NCBI RefSeq assembly: GCF_018283675.1
Contig: NZ_JAGVRK010000001.1
Span: 1,178,001-1,242,000 of the forward strand
DNA: 64,000 nt
Source of the DNA: Metabacillus flavus
GTDB taxonomy: Bacteria > Bacillota > Bacilli > Bacillales > Bacillaceae
Direction: 5' to 3'
Part shown: one piece after another, positions 20,636-29,733 of the stretch
How positions within the stretch are numbered: position 1 is the stretch's first letter
Layout: each line of letters opens with the position of its first letter
Notes under the pieces: model-generated
The model's database searches: none
Seen by the model: only the letters and a program-made list of their open reading frames with translations
Told to the model about the DNA's origin: nothing
Translations under genes and position numbers: made by a program

Positions 20636-20662
20636 TTAATTCCTGTTTAAAATCGCCGATAA
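20636..20662 (+). promoter_or_regulatory. SigD-type (flagellar/chemotaxis) promoter
   Basis: TTAA (20636-20639), 15 bases, then GCCGATAA (20655-20662). The -10 matches the SigD consensus exactly, and the -35 matches three of four bases of TAAA. It lies 40 bases before the lipoprotein-chemoreceptor gene pair, which fits the chemotaxis regulon. Confidence 0.75.
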
Positions 20663-20702
20663 AGAAGGTGTAGTCATAAATAGATAAAAGGGGAGTACCA
20701 TT

Positions 20703-21662
20703 TTGAGAAAATATATATCCATCCTCTTTAGCCTGATCCTTCTGGCGGGATGCATGCAGCAGCCTGTTCAAAGTACTCAGGAAAAGAAAACGAAAGTGGG
20801 AATCATGCTATCAGATGTGGGGCTTGGAGATCAATCTTTCAGTGACTCTGCGTTCAGAGGGCTGCAGAAATCAAGAGATGAGCTCGGCATTCAGTTTGAT
20901 TATAAGGAATTAAAAGATTCGAAAACCTATGAAAAAGGTATCGAGGACTTAGTTAAAGCAGGAAATGATGTGGTGGTCGGTCTAGGGTTTATGGTCCAGG
21001 AGGATCTGGAAAAAGTGGCTAAGAAGTATCCGAAACAGCGCTTTATTCTGATTGATGCGGTATCGGAGCTGAAAAATATTACTTCCCTTACATTTAAGGA
21101 AGATGAGGGAAGCTATTTAGCCGGAGCGCTTGCAGCCATGAAATCTAAGTCTGCTGTAATTGGCTTCGTTGGAGGAGCGGATGTGCCGCTGATCCGAAAG
21201 TTTTTGGATGGTTTTCAAAAAGGAGCCCTGGCGATTAATCCGGAAGTTCAAGTGAAATCCGTTTTTGCTGAAAATTTCGGGGACGATAAACTAGGAGCAG
21301 AGCTTGCTTCAAATCTGATTAAAGAGGATGCAGATCTATTGTATGCTGCCGCTGGATTTACAGGGGTAGGGGTGCTGAAAGAGGCACAAAAGCAAGGCGT
21401 TTATGGAATCGGAGTGGACAGTGATCAATATTTCTATGCAGAAAAAGCAGTCATTACCTCGATGCTGAAAAACGTGGATGTTGCCCTTTATGAAATCGTA
21501 AAGGATTACAAAAAAAGCGGGAAACTGCCTGAGGGACATGTAGAATTCGGCATAGCGGAAAATGGTGTCGCACTTGCTCCAGTTCGTATTTTGGAACTCT
21601 CTCCGGATGAACAAAGCAAGCTTGACAGCATGATTAAAGAATTCGGAGGGACAGCGAAATGA
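20703..21662 (+). CDS. BMP/PnrA-family substrate-binding lipoprotein
   Basis: 319 residues. A short signal peptide with lipobox LAGC (Cys about 16) precedes a BMP-type periplasmic-binding fold ([83 protein letters not shown]). Relatives bind purine nucleosides (PnrA) or act as sensors (Med). No ABC permease or ATPase follows; instead a chemoreceptor gene overlaps by 4 bases, so this protein probably presents its ligand to that receptor. TTG start behind GGGGAG. Confidence 0.88.
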   Translation: MRKYISILFSLILLAGCMQQPVQSTQEKKTKVGIMLSDVGLGDQSFSDSAFRGLQKSRDELGIQFDYKELKDSKTYEKGIEDLVKAGNDVVVGLGFMVQEDLEKVAKKYPKQRFILIDAVSELKNITSLTFKEDEGSYLAGALAAMKSKSAVIGFVGGADVPLIRKFLDGFQKGALAINPEVQVKSVFAENFGDDKLGAELASNLIKEDADLLYAAAGFTGVGVLKEAQKQGVYGIGVDSDQYFYAEKAVITSMLKNVDVALYEIVKDYKKSGKLPEGHVEFGIAENGVALAPVRILELSPDEQSKLDSMIKEFGGTAK

Positions 21663-23311
21663 CCATACGCAAACGTTTGCTTATCAATATTTTGGGCATG
21701 ATGGGTCTTGCTGCCGGCCTGATCATGTTCATTATCATTAGTATGCTTTCCATTCAATCCTCCAACCAGGATTATGTTCCGATTATGATGGATGTTCAGC
21801 AGCTCGATGCCGATATGAACGGTCTAAAGCAAAGCATCAGCAACTTTTCGTTTTCTTTAACAGATGCGCAAAAGGATGAATCAATATTGGGAATGAAAAA
21901 TGTAGAAAATCGAATTTCAAGCTTGGACAAAAGACTGGGGAAGAATGCAGACGCAGTATTTTTCGCCCGTGCCAAGCAAAAATATGAAGCATGGAAGCCG
22001 GAAGCAATGGCGGCGCTTGAATCCAGGAATTCAGCTGAGGCCAAGCGCCAATCCATCCGGATTGAAGGAATTCAAAATGACGTCTATATGCTGAATGATC
22101 AATCCAAAGCTTATTATGATACTCTTCAAACAGAATTGAAGAACCAAATTACGTTCGTTATTTTTTCAGGCATTGCCGGGAGTCTTCTTCTTTTAATTGT
22201 TTCGGTGGTAATTGCCATCCGGATTACTTCCCGGATTACGAAGCCGCTTAAAAAGCTTTCAGAAAATGCGAAGCAGATTACAGAAGGAAATCTTTTAGTG
22301 GAAGAGGTTTCATACAAAGGGAAGGATGAAATTGGCGTTTTAAACGAGGCGTTTGGCCAAATGACCAATCAGCTAAAAGCACTCCTTTTTTCAATCGACA
22401 GTGTCAGCAAGGATGTCGAGGGGTTTGCGAAGCAGCTTGAGACAGATAACCGTTCCCTCACCGAAATCAGCAACCAGGTGGCGGTGTCTACGGATGAACT
22501 GTCTGCAGGCTCGCAATCCATTTCTGAGGATCTGCAGGATGCTGTAAATCTGATTGATGAAATGGACCGCAGTTTCCAAAAGAACGTAGAGACAAGCGGT
22601 CAAGTGCTTAATCATGGAAAGCTTGCACAGGCAGCCGTACACGGAGGAAAGGCAGCCCTTGAAAATCAGAAATCCCTTATTAAGAGCAATTTGGAAGCAA
22701 GTGAATACATCCAGAAAACCACAATGGACTTTGCAGGCTACACAGCAAAAATTGAAGACATGGCGAAAATTGTATCAGGCATTGCCGATCAGACCAATCT
22801 GCTTGCCCTGAATGCAGCCATCGAAGCAGCAAGAGCGGGTGAAGCTGGAAAAGGCTTTGCTGTCGTGGCAGAAGAGGTGAGGAAGCTCGCTGAACAATCT
22901 GCCAACTCGACTCATCATATTTTTGATATGGCAGCGATGATTAAAAGAGGAATCACTGAAGTTTCAGCAGCTGTAGACAGAGGCATGAATCTTGCACACA
23001 AGCAGGAGGATTCCATGATGGAGACAACCCAGACCTTTATGGATATCGAAAAGGCTATGAATGATATATCCGAAGAGCTGAATGTTCTAAGCACAGGTCT
23101 GGTGAATTCAAAGGATTTGGGCGGAAAAGTGCTGTACAATGTTGAAAGCATCAGTGCGGTTGTAGAGGAGACAGCAGCGGGCAGCGAGGAAATTTCCGCT
23201 TCCACTACAGAACAGCTTGCGGCTTTTGAAAAACTGACGGCAAAAGTAACTGAGCTTAGAGTGCTGACAGATGATCTGAATGTTACACTTGCTCAATTTA
23301 CGATTAAATAA
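21659..23311 (+). CDS. Methyl-accepting chemotaxis protein
   Basis: 550 residues: a first membrane span (about 10-32), a roughly 130-residue outer helical sensor of the four-helix-bundle type, a second span (about 162-186), a HAMP linker ([18 protein letters not shown]) and a long signalling coiled coil. The hairpin tip reads [41 protein letters not shown], the invariant CheA/CheW contact. It overlaps the lipoprotein gene (ATGA), so the two are made together, and a SigD-type promoter lies upstream. Ligand unknown; a purine nucleoside delivered by the lipoprotein is the best guess. Confidence 0.95.
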   Translation: MTIRKRLLINILGMMGLAAGLIMFIIISMLSIQSSNQDYVPIMMDVQQLDADMNGLKQSISNFSFSLTDAQKDESILGMKNVENRISSLDKRLGKNADAVFFARAKQKYEAWKPEAMAALESRNSAEAKRQSIRIEGIQNDVYMLNDQSKAYYDTLQTELKNQITFVIFSGIAGSLLLLIVSVVIAIRITSRITKPLKKLSENAKQITEGNLLVEEVSYKGKDEIGVLNEAFGQMTNQLKALLFSIDSVSKDVEGFAKQLETDNRSLTEISNQVAVSTDELSAGSQSISEDLQDAVNLIDEMDRSFQKNVETSGQVLNHGKLAQAAVHGGKAALENQKSLIKSNLEASEYIQKTTMDFAGYTAKIEDMAKIVSGIADQTNLLALNAAIEAARAGEAGKGFAVVAEEVRKLAEQSANSTHHIFDMAAMIKRGITEVSAAVDRGMNLAHKQEDSMMETTQTFMDIEKAMNDISEELNVLSTGLVNSKDLGGKVLYNVESISAVVEETAAGSEEISASTTEQLAAFEKLTAKVTELRVLTDDLNVTLAQFTIK

Positions 23312-23318
23312 GTATGAG

Positions 23319-23347
23319 AGCTCTCCTTTTTGGGGGGGCTTTTTTTG
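23319..23347 (+). terminator. Terminator of the lipoprotein-chemoreceptor operon
   Basis: AGCTCTCC pairs with GGGGGGCT using G-U pairs, followed by seven T residues. Confidence 0.75.
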
Positions 23348-23431
23348 TCGGAAACCCTCTAATTCCCAGATTAACAAGGTTGAATTCAGGGAAAAAGTAT
23401 CGATATCTGCATCTTAAGGAGATGTCCAACT

Positions 23432-24454
23432 GTGTTGATCAACTTTATTCTTGGCATCGCATCAAAAGCTCTAAGCAAACTGTTCAGCTTTGCGACTGCC
23501 TCTTTTCTTGGCAGGGTACCTTCAAAAGACGATTCCAAAGTGAGCCTAATTGGAGTGCTCTCTTTTTATTGGCTGCTGGTCGCTATCACATTTATTTTTC
23601 CGAAAGCATCCCGAAGCCTTATTCCGCTTGCACCCGATGATCCCAACCTAGTACGGCTTATGGCCGCCGTTCTGCTGATTGGCATCCCGTTTTTCAATGG
23701 CTGGCTGACTACTAGGGTTGAAAATTATTCGAGTAATCAGCGTTCCTTCTTCATGCAATTGCTAATGGGATTCCCTGTTACCATAATTATGAGTTTTTTG
23801 GTGGTTTCGCTTGTCATAACGATTCCCATTATAAAAGCACCTTATTTTATCAACATGTATTATCTGGACACCATTAAAATCATGATTAAAAAGGGCCAAT
23901 TCGATCACGTGTATGACCAAATGAAAGAGAGTTTGTCTGATTTCACTTATAAAGAAGAAGATCCTCCAAAAATTATGCAATATCAATTCAACTTTTTAAC
24001 ATGGGTTCAAAGCAAAATTTTTCATAAGCATATGTCAAAGGATATGCGGGTTTTAAAGGGAGAGGATGATGGTGAGCATTTTCAGATAATCCTTCATGCT
24101 ACGGATATTGCGATTACGGCTAAAAGAAAAACGGCGACGAAGCTCCGTTCGATTCTTGCTGAAAGCTTAAATGAAGAGTATGTATACTTCTCATGGGACG
24201 ATCCTTCCCATGAAATTGAGGACGAGATCCTTGAATATAAGCATATGCTTACAAACAACGAACACGTCAGCGAAGAGAACATTACGCGTTTAGCGGAGAA
24301 AATTAAAGAAACTGGCCTTTCCCAGGAGGAATGGAACTCGATCCGCAGACAGATTTATAAGCTGCAAATCGCGTATTATGACCGGAACACCGGTGATTTG
24401 CCCAGCCAGATTACCGTTGTACCTGATTACTTAATGGCATCAAAAGAGCGATAA
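23432..24454 (+). CDS. Unrecognised membrane protein
   Basis: 340 residues. The first 150 hold about four hydrophobic segments (near 40-55, 75-90, 108-130), and the C-terminal half is soluble and charged (KIFHKHMSKDMRVLKGEDDGEHFQIILHATDIAITAKRK, then an acidic helix-rich tail). I recognise no domain. The GTG at 23432 follows AAGGAGATG at a good distance. Base composition is like its neighbours. It has its own terminator and no partner gene. B. subtilis has no gene I can match here. Confidence 0.85.
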   Translation: MLINFILGIASKALSKLFSFATASFLGRVPSKDDSKVSLIGVLSFYWLLVAITFIFPKASRSLIPLAPDDPNLVRLMAAVLLIGIPFFNGWLTTRVENYSSNQRSFFMQLLMGFPVTIIMSFLVVSLVITIPIIKAPYFINMYYLDTIKIMIKKGQFDHVYDQMKESLSDFTYKEEDPPKIMQYQFNFLTWVQSKIFHKHMSKDMRVLKGEDDGEHFQIILHATDIAITAKRKTATKLRSILAESLNEEYVYFSWDDPSHEIEDEILEYKHMLTNNEHVSEENITRLAEKIKETGLSQEEWNSIRRQIYKLQIAYYDRNTGDLPSQITVVPDYLMASKER

Positions 24455-24490
24455 AAAAGAGACAGCGGATGAATTCCCGCTGTCTCTTTT
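24455..24490. terminator. Bidirectional terminator
   Basis: AAAAGAGACAGCGG pairs perfectly with CCGCTGTCTCTTTT, with T-runs on both strands. It serves the membrane-protein gene and the leftward small gene whose stop it overlaps. Confidence 0.92.
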
Positions 24491-24620
24491 ATAAATGATC
24501 CGTTTTTTTGGAAAACTGTTTTTTCCCGGCCTTGCGGTTTTGATCTTCGAGCATATTTTTTTTATGCTCTTTTGCGTTATTATCTTTAGCCTTTTTATCG
24601 TTATCGCTTGTATGCGGCAT
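24489..24620 (-). CDS. Small basic protein, DUF3941-like
   Basis: 43 residues: MPHTSDNDKKAKDNNA, then KNMLEDQNRKAGKKQF and SKKTDHL. The KKAKDNNA start and SKKTDHL end match my memory of the DUF3941 family, a tiny hydrophilic protein widespread in Bacillaceae with unknown function. AAAGGAGCGGG precedes the ATG. It lies downstream of, and is read in the same direction as, the DegV gene. Confidence 0.85.
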   Translation of the reverse strand: MPHTSDNDKKAKDNNAKEHKKNMLEDQNRKAGKKQFSKKTDHL

Positions 24621-24683
24621 CTGTCATCCCGCTCCTTTCGAATGGAGATGGTGTTAGGATAACCGCCAGGCTTTCAGATTATG

Positions 24684-25541
24684 TCACAGATCCTTGTTTA
24701 AGAAAAAGAGTGCAATCGTTCCCGGGCCTGAATGGGATCCGACAGCTGAACCAATCATATTGATAACGACTTCCTTTGGGGAAAACTCCTCCAGGATCAT
24801 GGCCTTCAGCTCTTCAGCGGTTTCGAGGTCATCTCCATGGCTTATTGCAATGACTTGGTTATCAATTCCCTGGCCCCGTTCTTTCATGAGCTCCACCATC
24901 CGGCGGAAAACCTTTTTGCGCCCTCTTATTTTTTCAATTGGGATGAGTTTGCCGTCCTCAACATGCAGAAGCGGCTTAATATTCAGCAGGCCGCCGACAA
25001 ACGCAGAAGCCTTGCTTACCCGTCCGCCTCGTGCCAAATACTCAAGGTCATCTACTGTAAAAAGGTGTTCCATATGCTCGGCATAGTTTTTTACAGAGGC
25101 CTCAATTTCTTCAAGAGAGTGACCATCATTGGAAAGCTCAAGTGCCCGCCTTACAGCAAGTCCGCATCCGAGAGATGCACACTTTGTATCGATAATGGCA
25201 AGCCTGAAGTCTGGATATTCCTCCTTTACTTCATTTGCAACCATCACTGCTGTCTGATAGGTCCCCGATAGTTCAGAAGAAAAAGCAACGTAGAGCGCCG
25301 TCCGGCCTTTTTCTGCCAGCCCTGTAAAGACTTCTTTCACCGTCATCGGGCTGCATTGGGATGTTTTAGCTGTATGTCCCGCTTTCATTTCATTGAAAAT
25401 ATCTTTTGAATGAATGGTCAGCAAATCTTCATAGTCTTCGCCTTTAAGATGAACTCCAAGAGGAAGGAGGATCACACCGGTATTCTCAAAAAAATCCAAT
25501 GGCAGATCGCTTGCACTGTCCGCTATTATTTGAACGTTCAT
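24684..25541 (-). CDS. yitS: DegV-family fatty-acid-binding protein (YitS)
   Basis: 285 residues. [10 protein letters not shown] at the N-terminus and [52 protein letters not shown] and [18 protein letters not shown] are the DegV signatures. DegV/FakB proteins hold a fatty acid for the FakA kinase (known for the family). The place before yitT equals B. subtilis yitS. Confidence 0.92.
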   Translation of the reverse strand: MNVQIIADSASDLPLDFFENTGVILLPLGVHLKGEDYEDLLTIHSKDIFNEMKAGHTAKTSQCSPMTVKEVFTGLAEKGRTALYVAFSSELSGTYQTAVMVANEVKEEYPDFRLAIIDTKCASLGCGLAVRRALELSNDGHSLEEIEASVKNYAEHMEHLFTVDDLEYLARGGRVSKASAFVGGLLNIKPLLHVEDGKLIPIEKIRGRKKVFRRMVELMKERGQGIDNQVIAISHGDDLETAEELKAMILEEFSPKEVVINMIGSAVGSHSGPGTIALFFLNKDL

Positions 25542-25720
25542 ATGTACACCTCAGTTTTTTCAATTATTTTCTATATTTTACTTGATATTAAATAAAAAGA
25601 ATACGAATAAATTCAATACACATTGTATAGCAAGGAGCAAGCCTTGACAAACAATGTATTCGGAAACGCATAAATGGGGTAAACCAACAATATGAACAAC
25701 GTCTCGGGAGGTATCCAATT

Positions 25721-26563
25721 ATGATCAAAGAAGAAACCAGAAAAATCATCGTTGTCATTTTCGGGGCGCTGCTGAATGCAATTGCGCTGAATCTGTTCCT
25801 AATCCCTGCAAAAGTATACGCGAGCGGTTTTACCGGAGTCGCCCAGCTCATTTCCAACGTGCTGACCCGTTATACACCGTTTAGCATCTCTACGGGTGTG
25901 CTGCTGCTCCTGCTCAATATTCCGGTATTCTTTTTAGGCTGGAAGATGGTCGGCAAGTCTTTTACCGTTTACAGTATAATAAGTGTTGCAGCGACAACCG
26001 TTTTTCTCGGGTTCATTCCGCTTCAGGAAATCTCGGAGGACATTTTGCTTAATGCTGTATTTGGAGGAGTCATTGCTGCAGTAGGTGTCGGTTTGACACT
26101 GAAATACGGTGCTTCAACCGGAGGGCTGGATATTGTCGCCATGGTATTATCCAGGATGAAGGACAAGCCTGTCGGTACGTATTTTTTCATGCTGAATGCA
26201 GTCATCATTTTTTCAGCGGGTGTTTTGTTCGGCTGGGAAAAAGCCCTTTACACCTTAGTTGCTTTGTATGCATCAACACGCGTCATTGATGCAATCCATA
26301 CACGGTATGAAAAATTGACGGCTATGATTGTTACGAAAAAAAGTGAAGAATTGAAAAAAGCCATTCATGCCAAGCTAGTCCGCGGGATTACGGCGGTTCC
26401 TGCAAAAGGCGGGTTTACAAACGAATCAAAGGAAATGCTGGTAATGGTCATAACAAGATACGAGCTGTATGACCTGGAAAAAACCATTCAGGAAGTGGAT
26501 CCGCATGCCTTCACCAATATCGTGGAGACAACCGGGATTGTAGGCTCCTTCCGAAAAGACTAA
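25721..26563 (+). CDS. yitT: YitT-family membrane protein
   Basis: 280 residues: five or six hydrophobic segments over residues 1-170 (DUF161 repeats, GFTGVAQLIS and GASTGGLDIVAMVLSRMK glycine motifs) and a soluble C-terminal DUF2179 domain (KGGFTNESKEMLVMVITRYELYDLEKTIQEVDPHAFTNIV). Function unknown; the family is common in Firmicutes. GGGAGG precedes the ATG. The next gene begins 10 bases after its stop, so they form one transcript. Confidence 0.93.
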   Translation: MIKEETRKIIVVIFGALLNAIALNLFLIPAKVYASGFTGVAQLISNVLTRYTPFSISTGVLLLLLNIPVFFLGWKMVGKSFTVYSIISVAATTVFLGFIPLQEISEDILLNAVFGGVIAAVGVGLTLKYGASTGGLDIVAMVLSRMKDKPVGTYFFMLNAVIIFSAGVLFGWEKALYTLVALYASTRVIDAIHTRYEKLTAMIVTKKSEELKKAIHAKLVRGITAVPAKGGFTNESKEMLVMVITRYELYDLEKTIQEVDPHAFTNIVETTGIVGSFRKD

Positions 26564-26573
26564 GAGGTGTAAA

Positions 26574-27044
26574 ATGAAAAAAACGCTCCTGCTTCTGTGC
26601 ATAATCCTGCTCTCAGCCTGCACCAATAAGACGGATGAAGAAAAAGAGGTGACCGCACCCATGGAGAAAACGAACCAGGTGCTATTAAAAGCTTCAGCCG
26701 AGGAAAGCATTGACCAGGCTATATTGAAGCTGACCATCCATAATGATACGGACAGGAAAAAAATCTTCACCTTCCAGACAGGCCAAACCTATGAACTGAC
26801 GGTATTGGACTCGGAAGGAAAAGAAATGTACAAATACTCTAAAGGTAAAATGTTTACGCAGGCGATAAGGGAATTAGCACTCCAACCCGGGGAGAAAAAG
26901 GTATATCAGGAAGTCTGGGGATATGACCAGCAGGGACAAAAGGCCTCACCCGGCGAATATAAAGTGATAGCGGTGTTCCTTGGTAAAGAAAAAGGCGGAG
27001 AGCCTTTAACGGCAGAAGGAACACTGGAAATACCTGAATCGTAA
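26574..27044 (+). CDS. Lipoprotein with BsuPI proteinase-inhibitor-like domain
   Basis: 156 residues. The signal peptide ends in LLSAC (lipobox). The mature part, ILKLTIHNDTDRKKIFTFQTGQTYELTVLDSEGKEMYKYS through LALQPGEKKVYQEVWGYDQQG, is the beta-rich BsuPI domain first known from the B. subtilis intracellular proteinase inhibitor, whose gene ipi sits in the same neighbourhood. Here the protein has an export signal, so it would act outside the membrane rather than inside. AGAGGTG precedes the ATG. Confidence 0.85.
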   Translation: MKKTLLLLCIILLSACTNKTDEEKEVTAPMEKTNQVLLKASAEESIDQAILKLTIHNDTDRKKIFTFQTGQTYELTVLDSEGKEMYKYSKGKMFTQAIRELALQPGEKKVYQEVWGYDQQGQKASPGEYKVIAVFLGKEKGGEPLTAEGTLEIPES

Positions 27045-27070
27045 AAAACCGCCCGGGAATGGGCGGTTTT
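27045..27070. terminator. Bidirectional terminator
   Basis: AAAACCGCCC/GGGCGGTTTT around a six-base loop, T-runs both ways, between convergent genes. Confidence 0.9.
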
Positions 27071-27073
27071 CAT

Positions 27074-27250
27074 TTACTCTGTGCGGCTTTCTAAATCCTG
27101 CTGAAGCTCCTGAAGCTGGGCTTTTTCAGCCTCAGAGCAGTTGGCATATGCAGAAGATAGGGCATTTTTTGCACGATCGATTGAGGCCTGATCGTGAGGA
27201 GCAGCTTCATTTACGGATTCACGTGCTTTTTGAAATAATTTATTCCCCAT
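27074..27250 (-). CDS. Small protein, DUF3813-like
   Basis: 58 residues, MGNKLFQKARESVNEAAP then DQASIDRAKNALSSAYANCS and a Q/E-rich helical tail. It resembles the DUF3813 family of short helical proteins in Bacillaceae (from memory, not checked). The ATG at 27250 follows GGAGGG, which lies at the end of the preceding small gene. Function unknown. Confidence 0.8.
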   Translation of the reverse strand: MGNKLFQKARESVNEAAPHDQASIDRAKNALSSAYANCSEAEKAQLQELQQDLESRTE

Positions 27251-27251
27251 C

Positions 27252-27413
27252 TTAAAACCCTCCAAGAGAAAGGTCTTCAGCGCGTTCCTGCTTGCGGCTG
27301 ACCTGTTCCTCTGCTTCGGCCATTGTTAAATGGTAAGGAATGCGTTCATCATGCAATGCGACCGCATTTTTTCCTTGCTGAATAAAACGTCTCGATTTTC
27401 CGCTGCCCATCAT
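27252..27413 (-). CDS. Small hydrophilic protein of unknown function
   Basis: 53 residues, MMGSGKSRRFIQQGKNAVAL, then HDERIPYHLTMAEAEEQVSR and a charged tail ending LSLGGF. GAGGAGCTGG precedes the first ATG. Its stop codon lies one base before the next small gene, and its last codons hold the ribosome site of that gene, so the two form a mini-operon. I do not recognise a family. Confidence 0.75.
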   Translation of the reverse strand: MMGSGKSRRFIQQGKNAVALHDERIPYHLTMAEAEEQVSRKQERAEDLSLGGF

Positions 27414-27437
27414 TACCAGCTCCTCAGGGTTTAGAAT

Positions 27438-27471
27438 AAAAGGGATTCCCCCGTGCGAAGGAATCCCTTTT
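27438..27471. terminator. Terminator between yitU and the small-gene pair
   Basis: AAAAGGGATTCC pairs perfectly with GGAATCCCTTTT around a ten-base loop. It ends the leftward yitU transcript. Confidence 0.85.
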
Positions 27472-27513
27472 ATCTTTGGCTTTGGCCGCCATTTTATGGG
27501 TGGGAATTTAAGC

Positions 27514-28326
27514 TTACAAACCCAATTCTTTTTTCAAGTAAACCGCAATGCCATCATCCATATTGGAGAGGGTTTCTTTATTAGCCGTCTCTTTTAGAAT
27601 GTCAATCGCATTTCCCATCGCGACACCATGACCGGCAAACTCAAGCATTTCCAAATCATTATCCTCGTCTCCGAACGCTATAACCCGCTCAGGCGGAATG
27701 CCGAAATGGTCCGTAAGCTTTTTAAGTCCGACCGCTTTATTGATGCCGGATTTAATAATTTCAATGACATGCCATGGTGCTGCCCATCTGCGGTGCTCGA
27801 CCACTTCTGCATGAACGTCGGATAAATAAGAGCGGATCTTATCTACATTTTGCTCTTCAGCGTGGATGAGGATACTGGTAACATCCTCACCGAGGGTTTC
27901 GCCAAGATGGCCGATCGTCATTTCAGGATCGCCCATGCTGAACACATCCAGAAGCCGTTCATCATGTTTATGGAAATAAACGCGGTCCTTCACCTCTGCA
28001 AGCATATTATGTACACCATGATTATCCGCTGTTTTAATAATTTCCTGCACCACATCAAGCTCTAGAGTCGTATGAAACATTCCCCAGCTCTCATCCTTTG
28101 GATGATGAACGAACGCTCCATTAAAATTAACGATCGGAGTATCGAGCGCAAGCTCCCTGTAATAAAGCGAGCTGGAACGGTATGGCCTGCCTGTAGCGAT
28201 GCAAACGATGTGTCCGGCTGCCCGTGCCTTTTGTATGATTTCCTTTGAATAGCTGGAAATGGTTTTATCATCCCGCAGCAATGTGCCATCTAAGTCTAAT
28301 GCAATCAAATAAGGTTTGTTATCCAT
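27514..28326 (-). CDS. yitU: HAD-superfamily sugar/nucleotide phosphatase, Cof type (YitU)
   Basis: 270 residues. YLIALDLDGTLL carries the nucleophile DxD, IATGRPYRS is motif II, the Lys of INKAVGLKKL is motif III, and VIAFGDEDNDLEMLEFAGHGVAMGNA is motif IV. The large cap (about 85-195) places it in the Cof/YkrA group that removes phosphate from sugar or flavin phosphates. The ATG at 28326 after GGGAG is preferred to one at 28347 lacking a ribosome site. Same place as B. subtilis yitU. Confidence 0.92.
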   Translation of the reverse strand: MDNKPYLIALDLDGTLLRDDKTISSYSKEIIQKARAAGHIVCIATGRPYRSSSLYYRELALDTPIVNFNGAFVHHPKDESWGMFHTTLELDVVQEIIKTADNHGVHNMLAEVKDRVYFHKHDERLLDVFSMGDPEMTIGHLGETLGEDVTSILIHAEEQNVDKIRSYLSDVHAEVVEHRRWAAPWHVIEIIKSGINKAVGLKKLTDHFGIPPERVIAFGDEDNDLEMLEFAGHGVAMGNAIDILKETANKETLSNMDDGIAVYLKKELGL

Positions 28327-28497
28327 AAAATCTCCCTTAATCATCATTTTCTTAGTCCCTATATTTATTATATCAAAAATACTCCAGTCTTAACGAATTC
28401 TCAGTCTGTAATTTAGCCTGCGGATTTTTTTAAAAGAAACCAAAAGCATGATACACTATACTTGGATAAAGTGTTAGCACAACAAGGAGGATGCTGA

Positions 28498-29283
28498 GTG
28501 GTCATTGTGGAAAAAATTATGGCAGGCGGAGTACCGAGTCTGCATGTTGTAAAAGAAGAACTGAAAAATGAGCAGACCCCGTTTGTGCTGTTTGTACACG
28601 GTTTTACAAGCGCAAAGGAACACAATCTGCATTACGCCTACCTGCTTGCTGAAAAGGGAGCCAGAGTCGTTCTTCCGGAAGCTCTCTACCATGGTGAACG
28701 GTCTGAATCAATGCCCCCAATGGAATTGAATGTCCGCTTTTGGGACATCGTAATGAATACCATTCATGAACTGAAGGCAATCAAGGATTTCTTTGCAGAT
28801 GAAGGTTTGATTGATGAATCCCGAATTGGCGTATCCGGAACATCAATGGGCGGAATTGTCACGCTTGGGGCGCTGACTCAATATAAATGGATCACAGCTG
28901 GAGTCAGCTTGATGGGAAGTCCATACTACGTCCACTTTTTACGAAAACAAGTGGAATACTTGAGAGATGCAGGGCATGTCCTGCCAATTTCAGACGAAGA
29001 TCTGGAAGCGAAAATGCAATCGCTCGAGCATTTTGATCTGAGCTTACATAAAGAGAGTCTAAACGAACGTCCGCTCCTGTTCTGGCACGGAGAAAAAGAC
29101 CAAGTCGTGCCTTTCAAGCCTACATGGGCATTTTATGAAGATATTCGGTCTGCATACGAAGCAAAACCTGAAAACATTCAATTCATACGCGACCCGAACG
29201 CCGACCATAAAGTATCCAGAGAAGGTCTGTTTGGACTTGTAAATTGGTTCGATACCCATCTTTACTTAAGCACGCGGGTTTAA
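28498..29283 (+). CDS. yitV: Alpha/beta hydrolase (YitV)
   Basis: 261 residues. FVHGFTSAKEHN (oxyanion strand), IGVSGTSMGGIVTLGAL (nucleophile elbow, Ser in GTSMG), FWHGEKDQVVPF (Asp) and DPNADHKVSREGL (His) give the hydrolase triad. It resembles the dienelactone-hydrolase/YitV group of esterases. GTG start with AAGGAGG eight bases upstream. Divergent from yitU. Confidence 0.9.
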   Translation: MVIVEKIMAGGVPSLHVVKEELKNEQTPFVLFVHGFTSAKEHNLHYAYLLAEKGARVVLPEALYHGERSESMPPMELNVRFWDIVMNTIHELKAIKDFFADEGLIDESRIGVSGTSMGGIVTLGALTQYKWITAGVSLMGSPYYVHFLRKQVEYLRDAGHVLPISDEDLEAKMQSLEHFDLSLHKESLNERPLLFWHGEKDQVVPFKPTWAFYEDIRSAYEAKPENIQFIRDPNADHKVSREGLFGLVNWFDTHLYLSTRV

Positions 29284-29342
29284 CAATTAACCAAAGTCCG
29301 TTATAATGCGAAAATAGGCACTGATTGAAGGAGTGAACCAAA

Positions 29343-29651
29343 ATGGAAGAAGCATTAAAAGAAAATCTAATGGGCGCGCTTGAACAAGTCGTCGATCCTG
29401 AACTTGGAATCGACATCGTCAACCTCGGCCTCGTATACGACGTCGAGATGGATGAAGCCGGTGCAACCACAGTTACCATGACCCTGACATCCATGGGCTG
29501 CCCGCTCGCAGGAACAATTGTAGATCAAGTGAAAATCGCACTAAGCGATATCCCGGAAGTGAAAGAAACAGAAGTAAACATCGTCTGGAATCCGCCATGG
29601 TCCAAAGACCGCATGTCACGCTATGCGAAAATTGCGCTGGGCATTACCTGA
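29343..29651 (+). CDS. yitW: MIP18/SufT-type metal-sulfur cluster assembly protein (YitW)
   Basis: 102 residues: LMGALEQVVDPELGIDIVNLGLVYDVEMDE, the conserved Cys in TSMGCPLAG, and VNIVWNPPWSKDRMS. The DUF59/MIP18 fold supports iron-sulfur cluster insertion (family knowledge). GAAGGAGTG precedes the ATG. A terminator follows 12 bases after the stop. Confidence 0.95.
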   Translation: MEEALKENLMGALEQVVDPELGIDIVNLGLVYDVEMDEAGATTVTMTLTSMGCPLAGTIVDQVKIALSDIPEVKETEVNIVWNPPWSKDRMSRYAKIALGIT

Positions 29652-29662
29652 TTGTGAACAAG

Positions 29663-29696
29663 CACCGCTTGCCTTATAGGCAGGCGGTGTTTTTAT
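29663..29696 (+). terminator. Terminator of yitW
   Basis: CACCGCTTGCC pairs with GGCAGGCGGTG (one G-U type mismatch) and TTTTT follows. Confidence 0.88.
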
Positions 29697-29733
29697 GTTG
29701 GAACAGGGGATGCTGGAGATGCTGCTGAGCGTG

